Source: Diphasiastrum complanatum
Lineage: Eukaryota > Streptophyta > Lycopodiopsida > Lycopodiales > Lycopodiaceae
NCBI GenBank assembly: GCA_029204225.1
Contig: CM055110.1
Coordinates: 20,192,410 to 20,256,409 of the forward strand
Reading direction: 5' to 3'
DNA length: 64,000 nucleotides
Part shown: piece after piece, positions 12,195 to 23,706 of the stretch
How positions within the stretch are numbered: the first letter of the stretch is position 1
Layout of the letters: each line of letters opens with the position of its first letter
Notes under the pieces: generated by a model
Told to the model about the DNA's origin: nothing
Seen by the model: the letters and a program-made list of their open reading frames with translations, nothing else
The model's database searches: none
Made by a program: the position numbers and the translations under genes

Positions 12195-13560
12195 AACGAG
12201 TAGCAACGACGAAGACTAACTAACTAGTTGATTAGCGTTAACTAGTCATGTGATTCGACGTTTAGCTATCTTGTAAACTCCACATAGTGGAGGTAAAAAC
12301 GATCCTCTCTGGATCATAAGAATAAGAAGTCAACACATAGATCTGTAAGAGAGAGAGAGAGAGACGTATACAGTAAGAAAGAAAAGACACCATAGTTGTG
12401 CATGAAGGTCTGCCAACGAGCAGAACACAGCGAAAGAGTAGAATGTCATTCCGCCAACGAGCAAGACACTGACGAATTCACTCTGAACTAAAACTGATAA
12501 TATAGTCACTCTATTTCCGTACATCTCGTCTTGTGCTATGTATCATGATTGCTAGAATAGAATGTGTCCTGTGATGCATAGTCAAGTGTTTGGGATCCTG
12601 TAAGGGCTTCTGCACAAAAGATAATTTTAAGACAGAAAATTGTTCGTGATAAAGAGGACGAAGAAGATGAACACGAATCAGTCCCACACACGCGCTCCCA
12701 CGACATCAAATAGCATGCATGCATGGGAAAAAGTAGAAGTGATGTACAATGAAGCCTTTGAAAAGCACCATCGTCCTTAAAAGTTTGCTTACTCCGAACT
12801 ACCATATGTGCACAGTAAGTATTTTTCAAAACTTCAAGGAAAAAAAACATGACGACTTGAATGTGCACATACACTATTTCTTGGTAATATGCTCGACTAA
12901 CATGGAAACTAATGAAGTTTGCAAGATTGAACTTTTCTCCAATACAGTAAAAGTAAATGGCTTGCAATGGTATTTCTAGTACAAGCTGAACAAGTTGTCC
13001 TTCTGTAAATTTTGGAAAGAAAACGTAATTTTGAAAATACAAAGAGAAAACAAATTGGACTCTTTTGAGACTTACTGTTAAGTACACTTTGAGAGTTTAT
13101 AATATAAATAATTGCAAAGAGAAAACTAAAGTGTAACAAGCCATAGGTTTTAACTCTACACATAGCTTGCTATTTGTCTCCAGGCAAGATTTCTTGTAAA
13201 TAGCTATGGAGCAGTCATCAAAAGAAGAGAAAAAATTTATTTACAAAATGATGATCATAAAGTATTGTCCTCTAGAGAATGGTCATTAACTATACTTTCA
13301 GAGCTCACGACATAAAATAACCAAAAAAAGACACAGAAATGGACAACAAGTTACACCTTGTTACTCACATGCTTGAAAAACTTTTATTTTTCAAGAATCT
13401 ACACAGTAGCCATGACGAAAAAAATAGTCATTTGAAATATATATATACATCTATACAATTTCACTTATGGTTTTGAAGTGACCTACAATCTTTGAGTCAT
13501 GAGAACCACTAGATAAATGCAAATACATTGAGTAAAATATGTTATCATTGAAGCCAACTA
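12195..13560. other. Mostly unassigned sequence downstream of the MULE remnant
   Basis: A 183-codon minus-strand frame (12536-13087) shows no recognisable motif. It may be chance, or the frayed 3' end of the MULE-like gene to its right. A short GA tract lies near 12.35 kb. Nothing else stands out. Confidence 0.35.
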
Positions 13561-13569
13561 CATGTAATG

Positions 13570-14690
13570 AGAAAGAATAGCATAAACAAATTCACGTCGG
13601 ACGTGATCATCCCTCAAACCTTGCACTCCAAACTCTATACAAGTGGCCTTCCACCTATTTGCAATCCAACAAAACATTACAAATCAATATGCTTAGCAAA
13701 TATTATGCTTTAACAAGCGAAAGTAAATAGGTATATCAAATTAAATAATGGCAAAGAAAAAGTATCTCATTAAAAAAACTCAGATACTTGCTACATGTTA
13801 ATCCCTTGTGTCATTTTATGTAGCTGAGAAATCATGTAGCTAGCTCGAAGAATGGCATGCTTGACTAACTTCTCTCATGTGCTGTTTGAGACAAAACCAT
13901 ATGCTTACACAAATCTAAATAAGCATAATGATTTTCTACATCAGTAAAGAGTATGTACAACAACCAATCAACTCTTCTATTTTTCATAGGCTTTTGGTGA
14001 GAAGATGGTGACCTTTGAGGTTTGAATGATATGCTTCGATAGCCCCATTTGTGTCTTGGTTTGTGAGTGGCATATTTCTTGTTGCCTTGATCCACATATG
14101 TAAAGAGATTCCAACAAACCATTACACAAAATAATCAGGAGATTACTTGAGAGACACTTGAACTCTTCAAAAAGCAAAATCAATTTGAAACTTTTACTGA
14201 TTTTAGAATCCATTTCAGTCCATTTTTTACTCTTTGTGATTTCCCATATACATGATTTCTCCTAGCATCCGAAACATTTCTACCCTGGTTTTCCAAGCTC
14301 CCACTTCTTGCATGAGCTTCTTCAACCAACATCTTCTCAAGTGCCAAAGACAAAGAAAAATTCGACAATGAAACACGCATCTACAAAACAAAATGAAATG
14401 ACTGAACGATGAGAACAGCATATCAGCACAAAATGAACAAACAAGAGCCAAATAATTTTTTTGTTGAAATGTTTTTCAAATCTACTACGCACCAAAGAGC
14501 GTTTATCTCACAATTTGCATCATCTACCATGAATCCGTTTGGTTGCCAATCTACTTTCAATCCGCACATCTTTTCCTCAAGTTGTGTAACCAAGGAATGA
14601 CATCTTGGGCTTTTGAACTACTTGTGAGCACCCATTCTACATGTATACCATTTTGAAAAGCATCAAATGCTATACTACACACAATAAAAT
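13570..14690 (-). pseudogene. MULE-type transposase remnant, split and frameshifted
   Basis: Read on the minus strand, pieces in different frames line up as a Mutator-like (MULE domain) transposase. In order they are: FDAFQNGIHVEWVLTSSS (about 14.65 kb); WQPNGFMVDDANCEINAL (about 14.54 kb), with the conserved D-D/E context of the catalytic core; IFLCLWHLRRCWLKKLMQE (about 14.34 kb), the typical C-x2-H helix; MPLTNQDTNGAIEAYHSNLK (about 14.05 kb); RVDWLLYILFTDVENHY (about 13.95 kb); and WKATCIEFGVQGLRDDHVRR (about 13.63 kb). Some breaks could be introns (for example GT at about 14.49 kb, AG at about 13.66 kb). Others are plain frameshifts, and stops occur. I infer a dead MULE or a decayed domesticated relative. 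Terminal inverted repeats were not found. Confidence 0.65.
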
Positions 14691-14810
14691 TGGTGAGAAA
14701 GAGACATTCTCATTATTTGACAAAAAATCTCTCAAGGCAACTTTGTGAGGTGGAAACATGCCAACACCATTATTTGATATCCATTGTGGTGCATCAAAAC
14801 AAATCCTACT

Positions 14811-15210
14811 TGTACCTTCTACAAGTGCAAGTCAATCATAGTTGAGGAGATAGATTCACACAAGCCCACACACAATCGTATTAGTTTGCGTAAAAAGAAA
14901 ATGTACGTTAATAGTGGTCACAACAATTTACGAGTAGATGCATAAGTTAGGAATCACACAATCGAGCATGTATAGATTCAAAGGGGTATTCATCTTACCT
15001 CCACTAAGATTATCCCTAAGTGCAGTTTTGGGAGACCGATACACGCCAACATCAAAACTACTCCCTCTTGTAGCTTCTACAAGTGCAAATTCAACCACAT
15101 TTAAAGAGATAAGATCGCAGACAATGGTTAAATATCATATTAGTATATATAAAAAAGAAATGCACATCAATCTTGGTCACAATTTATGGACAGATGTGTA
15201 AGCTTAGAAA
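14811..15210. repeat. Diverged tandem duplication, period about 260 bp
   Basis: Segments near 14811-14950 and 15071-15210 align along their length. Both begin with TTCTACAAGTGCAA, both have an AAAAAGAAA(A)TG(T)AC/CAC block, GGTCACAA(CAA)TTTA, and GATG(C/TG)(A)TAAG near the end. They sit upstream (minus-strand sense) of the MULE remnant. Confidence 0.6.
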
Positions 15211-16184
15211 CAAACATAAGCAGGACAAACATAGAAATTGGTTAAGGATAATCATGGAGACCAATGAATCGAGAAAAAATATTTAAGGACAATATTTAAT
15301 ATTTGAGATGTATTTCTTGTACATAATGTCAATAGGATGTTTTAGTCATAGATAAGAATGAATACAAAAGCTTCAGTTGTATATGTTTCACAAGTAGATA
15401 ATGAGTCTACACCTTTAATGATAATGTACTTTGAGTTACATGCATTAATGATTTTGGGTTATTCACATGTGATGTCTTTCAATCATCTTTCATTGCTTAG
15501 AATTGTTCTCTATTTTCTAGGCAGGATTCATTTTTAAGACAATATTGCTTGTTAACTAAGTTGTTTCTTTTTCTCTTTAGCCTTCTTGCCAGTTTATCTC
15601 TCAAAGGCAAAGAGTCATTAATATCCTCTCAAAAACTCTGCCACTAACTCAATGATTCCCAATTTCTTGTTTGTCTCATTATTTGAGTCTTACTACCTTA
15701 CGTGGCTGATAAAGTGGAGTTTATTGTTAATAATATTTGTGAACTCCTCTCTTATGCTCCATTGACCTTTGATATGCAACAACCCCATTATCCAAGTCCT
15801 AAACAAAATATCTCCACCCCCTAAGGAAGTTTCTCATCCCCTTGATGTGCACCCCATCGAATGTGGGTATGACTATTCCATACATTCAGTTTGACATTTT
15901 TTTTAACATTTGCAAGACCATGTCTAAAATTATACATTGAACTAAATTAGATTTTGATTTATGATCAATCAAACAAATGCAAGAAGGCCCATAAGTGCAC
16001 TCAAGTAAAGGTGAGAAAACATCAGGTTTCTATCCACAAAGCGCTTTTAGCTTGTGATAACCTATAGAAATACACGAAAAAATGTCACAGACAAAGTGTT
16101 GGATTATTCTCCTTCTTACTAGTCGACTAATTGGTTTTAATCCTCATCCATTGTTTATCCAATTCTGCGGATTTTCCCATGTCT
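15211..16184. other. No recognisable feature
   Basis: AT-rich sequence without a coherent frame on either strand and without obvious terminal repeats. Confidence 0.4.
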
Positions 16185-16380
16185 TTACACAGTCTGCATA
16201 TTTACAAGTGTTTTTACACAGTCTGCAGAAATAAACAGAGTTTGACAATAGTGTCGCATTTTTTGTCTGTTAGGAATCTCGTGTAAAAATGCAGTGTCAC
16301 CTTTTTTGCATGTTTCGCCTGTCGGGATTTGCGAGTAAATATGCAAAGTTGCATTTTTTGCTTTTTTCAAAGTGCCTCAA
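16185..16380 (+). repeat. Imperfect repeats in a probable copia LTR or its flank
   Basis: TTTACACAGTCTGCA occurs twice (near 16,187 and 16,213). Blocks of AGTGTCRC-TTTTTTG followed by TCTCGTGTAAAAATGC or TTGCGAGTAAATATGC repeat at about 47-50-bp spacing. The same style of sequence (GACACTATCRCC) continues to about 16.5 kb. Confidence 0.5.
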
Positions 16381-16599
16381 TTGTTAAGAAAATGACTCTG
16401 GCAAAGCGTGGGGCTACCCTAAATGAGATTTAAGGACACTGTCGGGTTTTTCGCAAAAAGCTGACACTATCACCTTTTTGTGACACTATCGCCTGTGGCA
16501 GTCTTAGTTCATTTTTGCAGAATAACAGTTTTAGTTCAATTATGCACGGCCAATTTTCACCACTTATCAACAATCAATTTCAGAGAAGGAACTGGATGA

Positions 16600-17265
16600 A
16601 TGCCAGTGGACACCAGCCATCTGGTCGCATTTGACCAATCTAATTGCTTAGTATATATAGTTGTTCATATTCATACAGTTTTAAGAAGTTCTAAAGTGAC
16701 GCATCAACATTGTGAATTGTGAAGGAGTTGAGTGTTATTACATGACGCTTCCTGCACTCTTATCAAGCAGATCATTCACAATTAGAAAGTATTGTTGTTA
16801 GCTCTCTATCAAGCTTTCAAGCTTGAACTCTCTTGAGCATTCTAGCTCAATCTTTTAGAGATTTATTTTAGAGTTGCTATTGCAGTACTGCTTATCAGCG
16901 GAGCTGCTTATTATTAGACTTATTCTCGGTTTTTCAGAGACAACTTAGAGTGCGCGATTTCTATCCGCTATTGTTTTGCGGTCATTAGCATCTGATTTTA
17001 TTTTTCTGAATCAATACTATCTTCTTATTGCGTTTAGTATATGTCAAAATGCATGCATCGTATTGCTTTTGTAACTGATAGAAATTGTCTGAGAATTCAA
17101 TACTCTATGTTTGGCTACGTAATCACTTAATATCCGATTTCAAAGTTAGTTGCTAAAGATTGAACGTGATTTTCATCACTACTGCTTTGTTCAATTTTTT
17201 ATAGGCATAGTCATGCATTAGAAGTAGGAAGTTTCCGCATTACATTATCTATCCTTTTTTCGACA
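16600..17265 (+). repeat. Ty1/copia 5' LTR, right end defined, left end uncertain
   Basis: It ends with CGACA at 17265, directly before a primer-binding site. A TATA-like TATATATAG near 16.65 kb could be its promoter. No second copy is present to mark the left boundary. Confidence 0.5.
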
Positions 17266-17277
17266 TGGTATCAGAGC
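17266..17277 (+). other. Primer-binding site, initiator-tRNA-Met type
   Basis: TGGTATCAGAGC follows the LTR end directly, and the gag-like frame starts 250 bp further on. Confidence 0.8.
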
Positions 17278-17526
17278 ATTCTTCTATAGTATCATTACTA
17301 GATCACTACTTCTTTATCAATGGTATCAAACATGTGATCTCTATCAAGGCCTAATACTATTTTCGATATCAGAACGAAAGCTCTAATACTTGATATCTTT
17401 CACGATATCAAATTGATATCATATTCTTCAGTTCCTTTCATCTTTTCAGTATTAGAGAATTGATTTCTTGTTGTTGGCATTACTACATCTTAGTGTCATC
17501 GATACAATTGACAGACTAAGTTCCAG

Positions 17527-17866
17527 ATGGATTCTCAAAGCAAAGCTGGACTTATTGCAGACAAGCTGAATGGATCCAATTATCATTTGTGAAATTTTAA
17601 GATGAAGACCATGTTAATTGCCAACGAGTTATGGGATGTTACAGGTACAGAAGTAAAACCTGAAGATGACACAAAAGACTCAAAGTGAAAATCGAAGGAT
17701 GGTAAAGCTTTCGCGCTTATTATCCTCAATATATCAGATACACAAATTGGACACATAGCTGAAGCTAAAACCTCAAAAGACGTTTGGGACATCCTGAACT
17801 CGATATATGACGTGAGGGACGCAGTTTAAGAATCTCTTGCAACAGATGGTTGTTGTCGAATCAGTC
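17527..17866 (+). pseudogene. Ty1/copia gag (UBN2-type) 5' fragment
   Basis: The ATG at 17527 opens a frame starting MDSQSKAGLIADKLNGSNYH. It continues through KTMLIANELWDVTG and AEAKTSKDVWDIL, the signature of copia-type gag. Two TGA codons (17590-17592 and 17686-17688) stand where tryptophan is expected. A frameshift near 17,820 moves the sense text to another frame (KNLLQQMVVVES). The gag stops at about 17,866, where a gypsy LTR in the opposite orientation begins. The copia RT fragment at 19.3 kb may belong to the same original element. Confidence 0.75.
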
Positions 17867-17867
17867 A

Positions 17868-18293
17868 TAGTTACGAATAGAGCCACAGCTGATCTAGAGC
17901 TAAGCTATGAAAGCATCACATAAGCAAGACTTAAACTATGAAAGCAGCACATAAGCAAGACTTAACCCTAGAAAGTAGGAAAGAGAGAGATTAAGGAGGT
18001 TAAAGAGAGAGCTCACATCAGGACACAGTTTCTCTACTTATAGCCAAGAGGAAGCCCTAAAAGGAAGCTTCCAGTGGCTAGGGCCCAACTGGGAGGGAAA
18101 ATAGTGCGCCCTCCAAGAAGGCCCCCACTCTCCAGTAATATGTCCAAATGGCCTAATAATGAGTAATAAGGCCAAACGCCAACCATATAGTCTAAGTGTC
18201 ACTAATGAATAAAAAAAGGGCCCAAGGCTTGCTTATGCATAAAGTAAAGTAAATGTAAATGGACGCGGTGAATGTAATGAGCCGAGTCCATAA
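17868..18293 (-). repeat. Gypsy 3' LTR, same family as the LTR pair at 62.3-63.1 kb
   Basis: On the minus strand it runs from TTATGGACTCGGCTC to CTATTCGTAA, after a purine-rich AGGGAGAG tract. It matches the two LTRs near 62.3-63.1 kb over nearly its whole length. This copy carries an internal tandem duplication of about 34 bp (CTATGAAAGCA-CACATAAGCAAGACTTAA, about 17,905-17,965) absent from the others. Confidence 0.75.
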
Positions 18294-19290
18294 CTCTCCC
18301 TGACACAAAAAATAGATCCAACTGTCAAAAAGAATCTGGATCAAATAGCAGCAAGCTCTGGTGCATCAACAGCTAGAACAACATCTGATGTAGAGGAATC
18401 AACAAGTGCAGCAAGAGCACGAGCCTGACCTGCAAGTGATGGTGTATAATAAAAGACATCAATAGGCTCCCATGTGGCCTCCTCTATAGGAGACCATCCC
18501 ACTGGACCAAAAACTGAATCTGTCGGTGGTGTCGACTATGGTATAGATGAACCTGTAATATAGCAGCAGGTAAAAATGGAAATAACTCTGGAGCAGTAGG
18601 AAACCCAGCATCAGAAGGAGCATCATCCTCAATAGCAGCACATAATAAACTGACATGAAATACATTACAGGCGCGTGTGGAAGCAAGAAGTTGTAAGCGA
18701 TACGTAACTGGACTAAGAACCTCCAAAATGTGATAAGGCCCACAATAACGTGGTGAAAGCTTCTCAGTAGAAGCATGACCCTGGACAAAATGATGACGTG
18801 CAAACCATAGGCGTAGATAAACCATATCTCCAAGCTGAAACTTAACATGGCGGCAGTGACGATCAATTGAGGTCTGATAACGATGTTGAACATGCTGTAA
18901 ATGAGAACTGGCTCGAGTAATAAGCTCTCGAGCACTTGATAGAAAAGATGCAAGTGTGACATGTGTACAGAATATAGATGTGAACTTACTATTCCGATCA
19001 GAAAGGATAGTACGAGAAAATTCATGCAAGCGAAAAATCTCTGATAGGAACAAATGTGCACACTACTCTGTTGTGATAGTACTGCGAACTGGTATAAAAT
19101 GTGCCTGGTTCGAGAACCTGTCAACTACCACCATACATAAATCGTGACCACGCTGGGTATGGGGAAGGCCAAGGATAAAGTCCATAGATATATCAGTCCA
19201 CTAGCGATGAGGAATAGGCCAACTCTGGAGAAAACCAGCAGACTTAGTACTTATTACAAAGACAAAAAGGGCAGGTATGAATAAGTACAA
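18294..19290 (-). pseudogene. Ty3/gypsy integrase C-terminal remnant
   Basis: On the minus strand the integrase core starts near 19.2 kb ([31 protein letters not shown], with DRNSKF around the second acidic residue). It then jumps, by deletion, to the C-terminal region (HVQHRYQTSIDRHC, GDMVYLRLWFARHHF, SPRYCGPYHILEVLSPVT, FHVSLL). The end is chromodomain-like (FLVQWDG, then ATWEPIDVF). A TGA/TAG-type stop splits the core after RSTITTE. The same family is present at 6.8-9.1 kb, and both copies lost sequence just upstream of the same helix. The 5' half of the element is absent. Confidence 0.8.
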
Positions 19291-19819
19291 CAAGCTCAGA
19301 TCGAAGAGAGGGCCAATAGAAATGGTCTTTGAGACGAGCATATACGAACTGAAGGATAACCAGCAACACCTTGTATGCAAAATACACAAGGCTCTCTACG
19401 GGCTGAAACAGTCACCCAGAGCCTGGGTCCAGAAAATCAACGCATTCCTAATCGAAAATGGTTTTATCCCAAACTCGGTCGACTCAAATGTCTACTTCAA
19501 GTCTGTATTAGATTATTTCATCATCGTCACTCTTTTTGTAGATGATACACTATTATTTAGTAACAATCTAAATTTGATGAAGGATACGAAATGCATGTTG
19601 GTCCAGGAGTACAAAATGACTGAGCCCACTATTGTCTCGGAATCAAAATATTCCAAATACGACCCAGTAGACTGATCTTCACCAATCAGCAAAGATATCT
19701 CACCATCGTGCTGAAAAAGTATGGAATGGCCAACTATAAACCAAGTCACTTTCCACTCGACTCTGGACTGAAGCTGTCAAAAGAACAGTCTCCTCAAATT
19801 GAGACCGTCATCAGCTCAC
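19267..19819 (+). pseudogene. Ty1/copia reverse transcriptase fragment
   Basis: Frames from 19,277 carry the copia RT palm: FETSIYELKDN, HKALYGLKQSPRAWVQK (the copia hallmark), and the catalytic motif TLFVDDTLLFSN (V-D-D core). After KMTEP a frameshift moves the sense text to CLGIKI and RLIFTNQQRYLTIVLKKYGM. The fragment lacks the integrase before it and RNase H after it, and ends at the LTR starting at 19,820. It may be the other half of the copia element whose gag lies at 17.5 kb. Confidence 0.8.
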
Positions 19820-20431
19820 TGTAGTGGGTTTCTTTCCTTGCCTAACTTGAATCCAAGATCTAGTCAATCTAGCATCAAAGAGACGGAGTTAGTTGTCACG
19901 CGTAGGTTCATTCCCATGAGAGCGATAGTGTAGTTCAGATTTCAACATGAATGGAGGATCTTAACACTAACATCCATTAACACTAAGCATTAACACTACA
20001 TCCATTAACCCTACTTCCATTAACCCTAAATTCACAACAATGATAGAAACTTACTTTTCTCTCTCTCCCTTTCTCTCTCACAAAAAGCATAAGAAATAGC
20101 AATCCCAATAATGATCAGATCCAACAATTAGCAAAATCCAAAGAAAGCATGAGAAATGGAGAAGAAGAGAGGAAGAGCAAGGACATTCATCAATCCATTT
20201 CTAAAGAGAACCAATCTGCTTTATTGAAATGAGGAAATGAACATGAGGAGCAACTCGAGTTGGTCCCTTTTTATAGTAGAGAGGAGGACCCTGGCCTCTA
20301 AATCCTATTGGTCCAGTCTTGCCTCTCTTTTTATTCAAATTTAAAAAAGTGTGGGAACCATCAGGGTGCCAAATCTCTCTCACTTATTAACTAGGGTTAG
20401 GGTTGTCTTGGGATCCGCAAACCCTCCAACA
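19820..20431 (-). repeat. 3' LTR with TG..CA ends (Tat/Athila-like region)
   Basis: Read on the minus strand it begins TGTTGGAGGG (20431) after a purine tract (GGTGGGGGATAT) and ends CCCACTACA (19820), about 612 bp. A TATA box (TATAAAAAG) lies near 20.27 kb on the minus strand, with a CCAAT upstream. Near its 3' side is a run of 17-18-bp units (CCATTAACCCTA and CATTAACACTA variants, about 19,958-20,032). No matching LTR is seen at the other end of the element at 31.8 kb. Confidence 0.65.
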
Positions 20432-20448
20432 ATATCCCCCACCAAAAC
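20432..20448 (-). other. Polypurine tract
   Basis: On the minus strand, TTTTGGTGGGGGATATT immediately precedes the LTR start, as expected for plus-strand priming. Confidence 0.55.
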
Positions 20449-20810
20449 TGGTGGCGGTCCCACGCCCACCAACCTCGACGCTTGAATAGCCATATGGGTT
20501 CGGTGGCCATTCATGATAACCTTGTGCATTGACAAATGGGTAGTCGACACCATCCAAAAAAATATCCCAAGATAATGCTTGTTGATGTTGATCCTTGTAG
20601 ATAGGTGCACCTGCTAGCAATGACAATGTTGAAGCTAACGACAAGGTAACTGCAAAATTTCTTTTTTTTGACATTTTCAAAAATTTGTAACTTCCTCAAT
20701 ATGTAACAAAATGAGAAAACAATTATATCTCCAGAAAGCCCTTTCAATGCTCTACAACTCTAGCTATTCAGATGGAATTATAGAGAACAGAAGGTTGGGC
20801 GAAAAATGAA

Positions 20811-23706
20811 TCAAACAGGACAGAAAACAAACGAATCTGGAAGTTTCTGGTTTTTGTCTGAAGGTAGCGCCTTATTAACGTCAAAAAATATGGATGGGAG
20901 AAAATTTTCCCATTTAGTCTCGATCTCCATTAGATGTTCTAAGTCCCGGGCATAAATGGCTGCCGCGCGGACTGTTGGATCAGGGCAATTGATATGATGG
21001 GTTGCGAACGCGGTGAGAGCCCTTCTGGCATCTACATCTGTAGTCCACCCATATTCTGACTGTATGATCGGCCAATTAAAATTCTGAAGTGTGATCTTGT
21101 GCAGAGGGGTGCCGCATTCTGCCCATTTGGATTTTTGTGTATATGGCAGGAAGTGCACGTTCACCCGTAATTGTTGTGGACTCATCACGTAGGCCCTGAT
21201 GGCCGCAAGGTCTCTTTCAAACAACTGCTGATGCCACTCTGGTTGTGGTTGGAGGGCGAGTAATGCTTGCAGTTCTTTGCCCTTTATGGTCTGAGCTGAA
21301 AACGATATCTGTCAGCCGCCTCTTGATGACTCGTGAGGATACTTTGATAGGAATTCGTTGATTTTCTCCTCCACGGACTTGGGTCTTCGGAAGGCCCGAC
21401 TGACAGATATCGTGCGCGAACCTCTGGATGATGTGGCTTGGCTTTGGCTGGTATCTGCGCCTTGGCCCTGGTCTCGCGTCTCAACAACCGTATCTGTTTG
21501 CCTTTGATCTTGGCCTAGACCCTTGATCTTGGTTAAATCCCCCTGCTGCCTGCTGACTTTGGTCTTGGCTGGTACTGGCCTATGCAGCGTAAAAAATCGG
21601 TGGCGGTGGAATTACCACGGGGGTGGGCCTTCATGTCCATGAATTTTTGGCACGCCTTGAGGGCTTGCTTGGCCTGGGCGAGCTCGTGAGTTGCGCTTGT
21701 CCGATATTTATTGATCTCTGCCTGGTAGCTATTTAAAGTTTGGCTATATACCTCACCTGACGCCGAAGAAGATTCATTTCTGATTGAGAAAGCGGCCTTG
21801 AGTCTGGTGTAGGTTGAGCTAACCAGACGAGCTTTTCATCTTGTAGGGCTTTGACCTCCGTCCCCAGACGTGTATTCTCTGCTTCCAACAGGTTTAGTTG
21901 CGTCTGGATGGGAGCAAGCCGTTGGGACGCTTCAGATTGAAGCTCCCACACCTTTGTGGAGGCCTCTATCAGCGCTTTGGAGAGGCTTTGGATATATTTG
22001 TTGAGGCCCTCCTCCTTCTACTGCAGCTTGGCAATCTCCTGGTGCCCTTCTTGTTTATGTTGTTGTGTCAGAATCAATTCGTGCTGCAGCTTGGTGAGGT
22101 CTGCTCGCAGCTGTGTGTTACTCGTCGCCAAGTGTGGTACCTTGCTTTCCAAAATGGCTTTGGCCACTACCGCATCCAAGATGTATTTTCCCAGAGTCTG
22201 GTACGTTGTTGTTAGGTTTGTGGGAGTAGCCGATACACTGGCACTGATAGGGGCTTGTGTTGTATCGGCCCCGACGACTTGTGAAATGTCGTCGTCATTA
22301 TCTTCGATCAGGTTCTCATTATCTGGGGTGGTAGGATCAGCCCGATCTGGCGATGGTACAAAAACTGTCTGAATAAATGCGTCATCAGGCAACGGTTGGT
22401 TGCCCTTAGCAACCTTTGGTGGCGAAGCAGGTGGGGTTTGAGAAGCAACTATGGAAACATGAGTGAGGACGGTTTATCCGAACGAGAGGGCGGGAGGAAC
22501 AAAGGGGAACTGAAGGGTGGTGTGGAGTATGGAAGAAGGTGAAGATGGAGCAGAAAGGGTCTGGCGTGGGGGTGAAAAATTGATGACTTGCATCCACGCC
22601 AGAGTGTTTGGAGACAATTGAGAATCAAAATGATTGAACGGAATGGAAGCAACGGTGGCGGTAGGAGTGATGGAGCATGCGATGGTGATGGACGGAGTAG
22701 TGGATAACGGAACAGAGATAGGAATCGTATCAACAACGGAAACAAGGGTGGACACAGAAACAGATGTGGATGGAATAGGAAGAGAGACAGCGACAACAGA
22801 GATCGGAGTGGGGGGTTGCACGAAAGAAGAAGTGGCGGTGGTTGATGGGGTGGTTAGTGTAGTAGTGGAGGTGCGTCTTCGGGTAGCAGGTGGAGATGTG
22901 GATGTAGAGGCAGTGCCACGCATTCGTTTGCTGGCCGTTGTGCTAATAACTGCAGGTTGGGAGGAGGTGGATGCTTGGGATGGTAAATAAAGGTTAGTAT
23001 GTGGCACGAGGGTGGACAAAAGGGATGAGCGTTGGAAACTGCGCACTTTCGTCTTGAGAAGTGCACAGACAAAGTTACACAACAGGGTGCCTGCTGCGAT
23101 ATGCTCACGGTTGTTGGGTTTAATGGAGTTGGTTAGTTCACGAATAAGGAAGCTATGCCAGTCGTATGGCACAACGGAGGGGCTAGGGAATTCCAGAAAG
23201 GATTCCACTATCTGACTCAATAGCTTAGACTGGATTTTGTTATTCAACAGAGGCGCAGCCGTCTGAATGACGGGTTCCGTGATAGCATCTATCAAGTAAC
23301 CATTGTTATTCTGAATTGGGATTTCCGGTGCAGTTCGGGTGACGAAAGGCTTGATCAGAGTTTTGGCATGGCGATGGGAGATGGGCTGATGATCACTGGA
23401 CATAATGCCAATGGTGACCATCGAGTCGGCATGAATTCTGACCTTGTACGTGGTACCTTGGTACAAGAAGTTGAAACGAGTCTTTTCCTCGTCCCAAGTG
23501 GCGTAAGCGTGAAGGGCGAGGCCCATGTTAATCTTGGAATGGAAAAGCGCCAGGTAAAAACCCATTGCCTCTAGAAGTGGGCCGGCTGTCTGCAGCCATG
23601 GTTGGATCAAAGCGTCAGAGGGTAGAGGCCAAATCTGTGTGGCCTCAGGGATGTCACGCTGGATCACATGTTTGGTGTCAGAGTCTTCAGAGGATGAGGA
23701 GGCCAT
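20811..23706 (-). pseudogene. Extra ORF between pol and 3' LTR (Tat/Athila-type), coiled-coil
   Basis: A 410-codon frame (23706-22474) starts MASSSSEDSD. A folded-looking part of about 200 residues (GLALHAYATWDEEKTRFNF, YKVRIHADSMVTIGIMSSD) is followed by a long Ser/Thr/Pro-rich linker. The sense continues in other frames: an acidic stretch (PDDAFIQTVFVPSPDRAD, 22.39 kb), then a heptad-rich coiled coil (LRADLTKLQHELILTQQHKQ and LNLLEAENTRLGTEVKALQDE, 22.1-21.75 kb). It ends in a globular C-terminal part (FERDLAAIRAYVMSPQQLRV, 21.2-20.8 kb). Extra ORFs between integrase and 3' LTR are known in Athila (called env-like) and Tat/Ogre elements. I see no signal peptide or obvious membrane helix, so an envelope role has no support here. 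Function unknown. Confidence 0.6.

Noticed and set aside
12536-13087. 183-codon minus-strand frame
   Set aside because: No recognisable motif, hydrophobic and compositionally random, in AT-rich DNA; not supported as a gene on its own.
20380-20405. Interstitial telomere array
   Set aside because: Only about two TTAGGG-like units (GGGTTAGGG) are present, too short for a telomeric array; it is part of an LTR.
22634-22990. 118-codon plus-strand frame opposite the extra ORF
   Set aside because: It is the antisense shadow of the Ser/Thr/Pro-rich linker of the minus-strand ORF; its Val/Glu/Gly composition follows from that.
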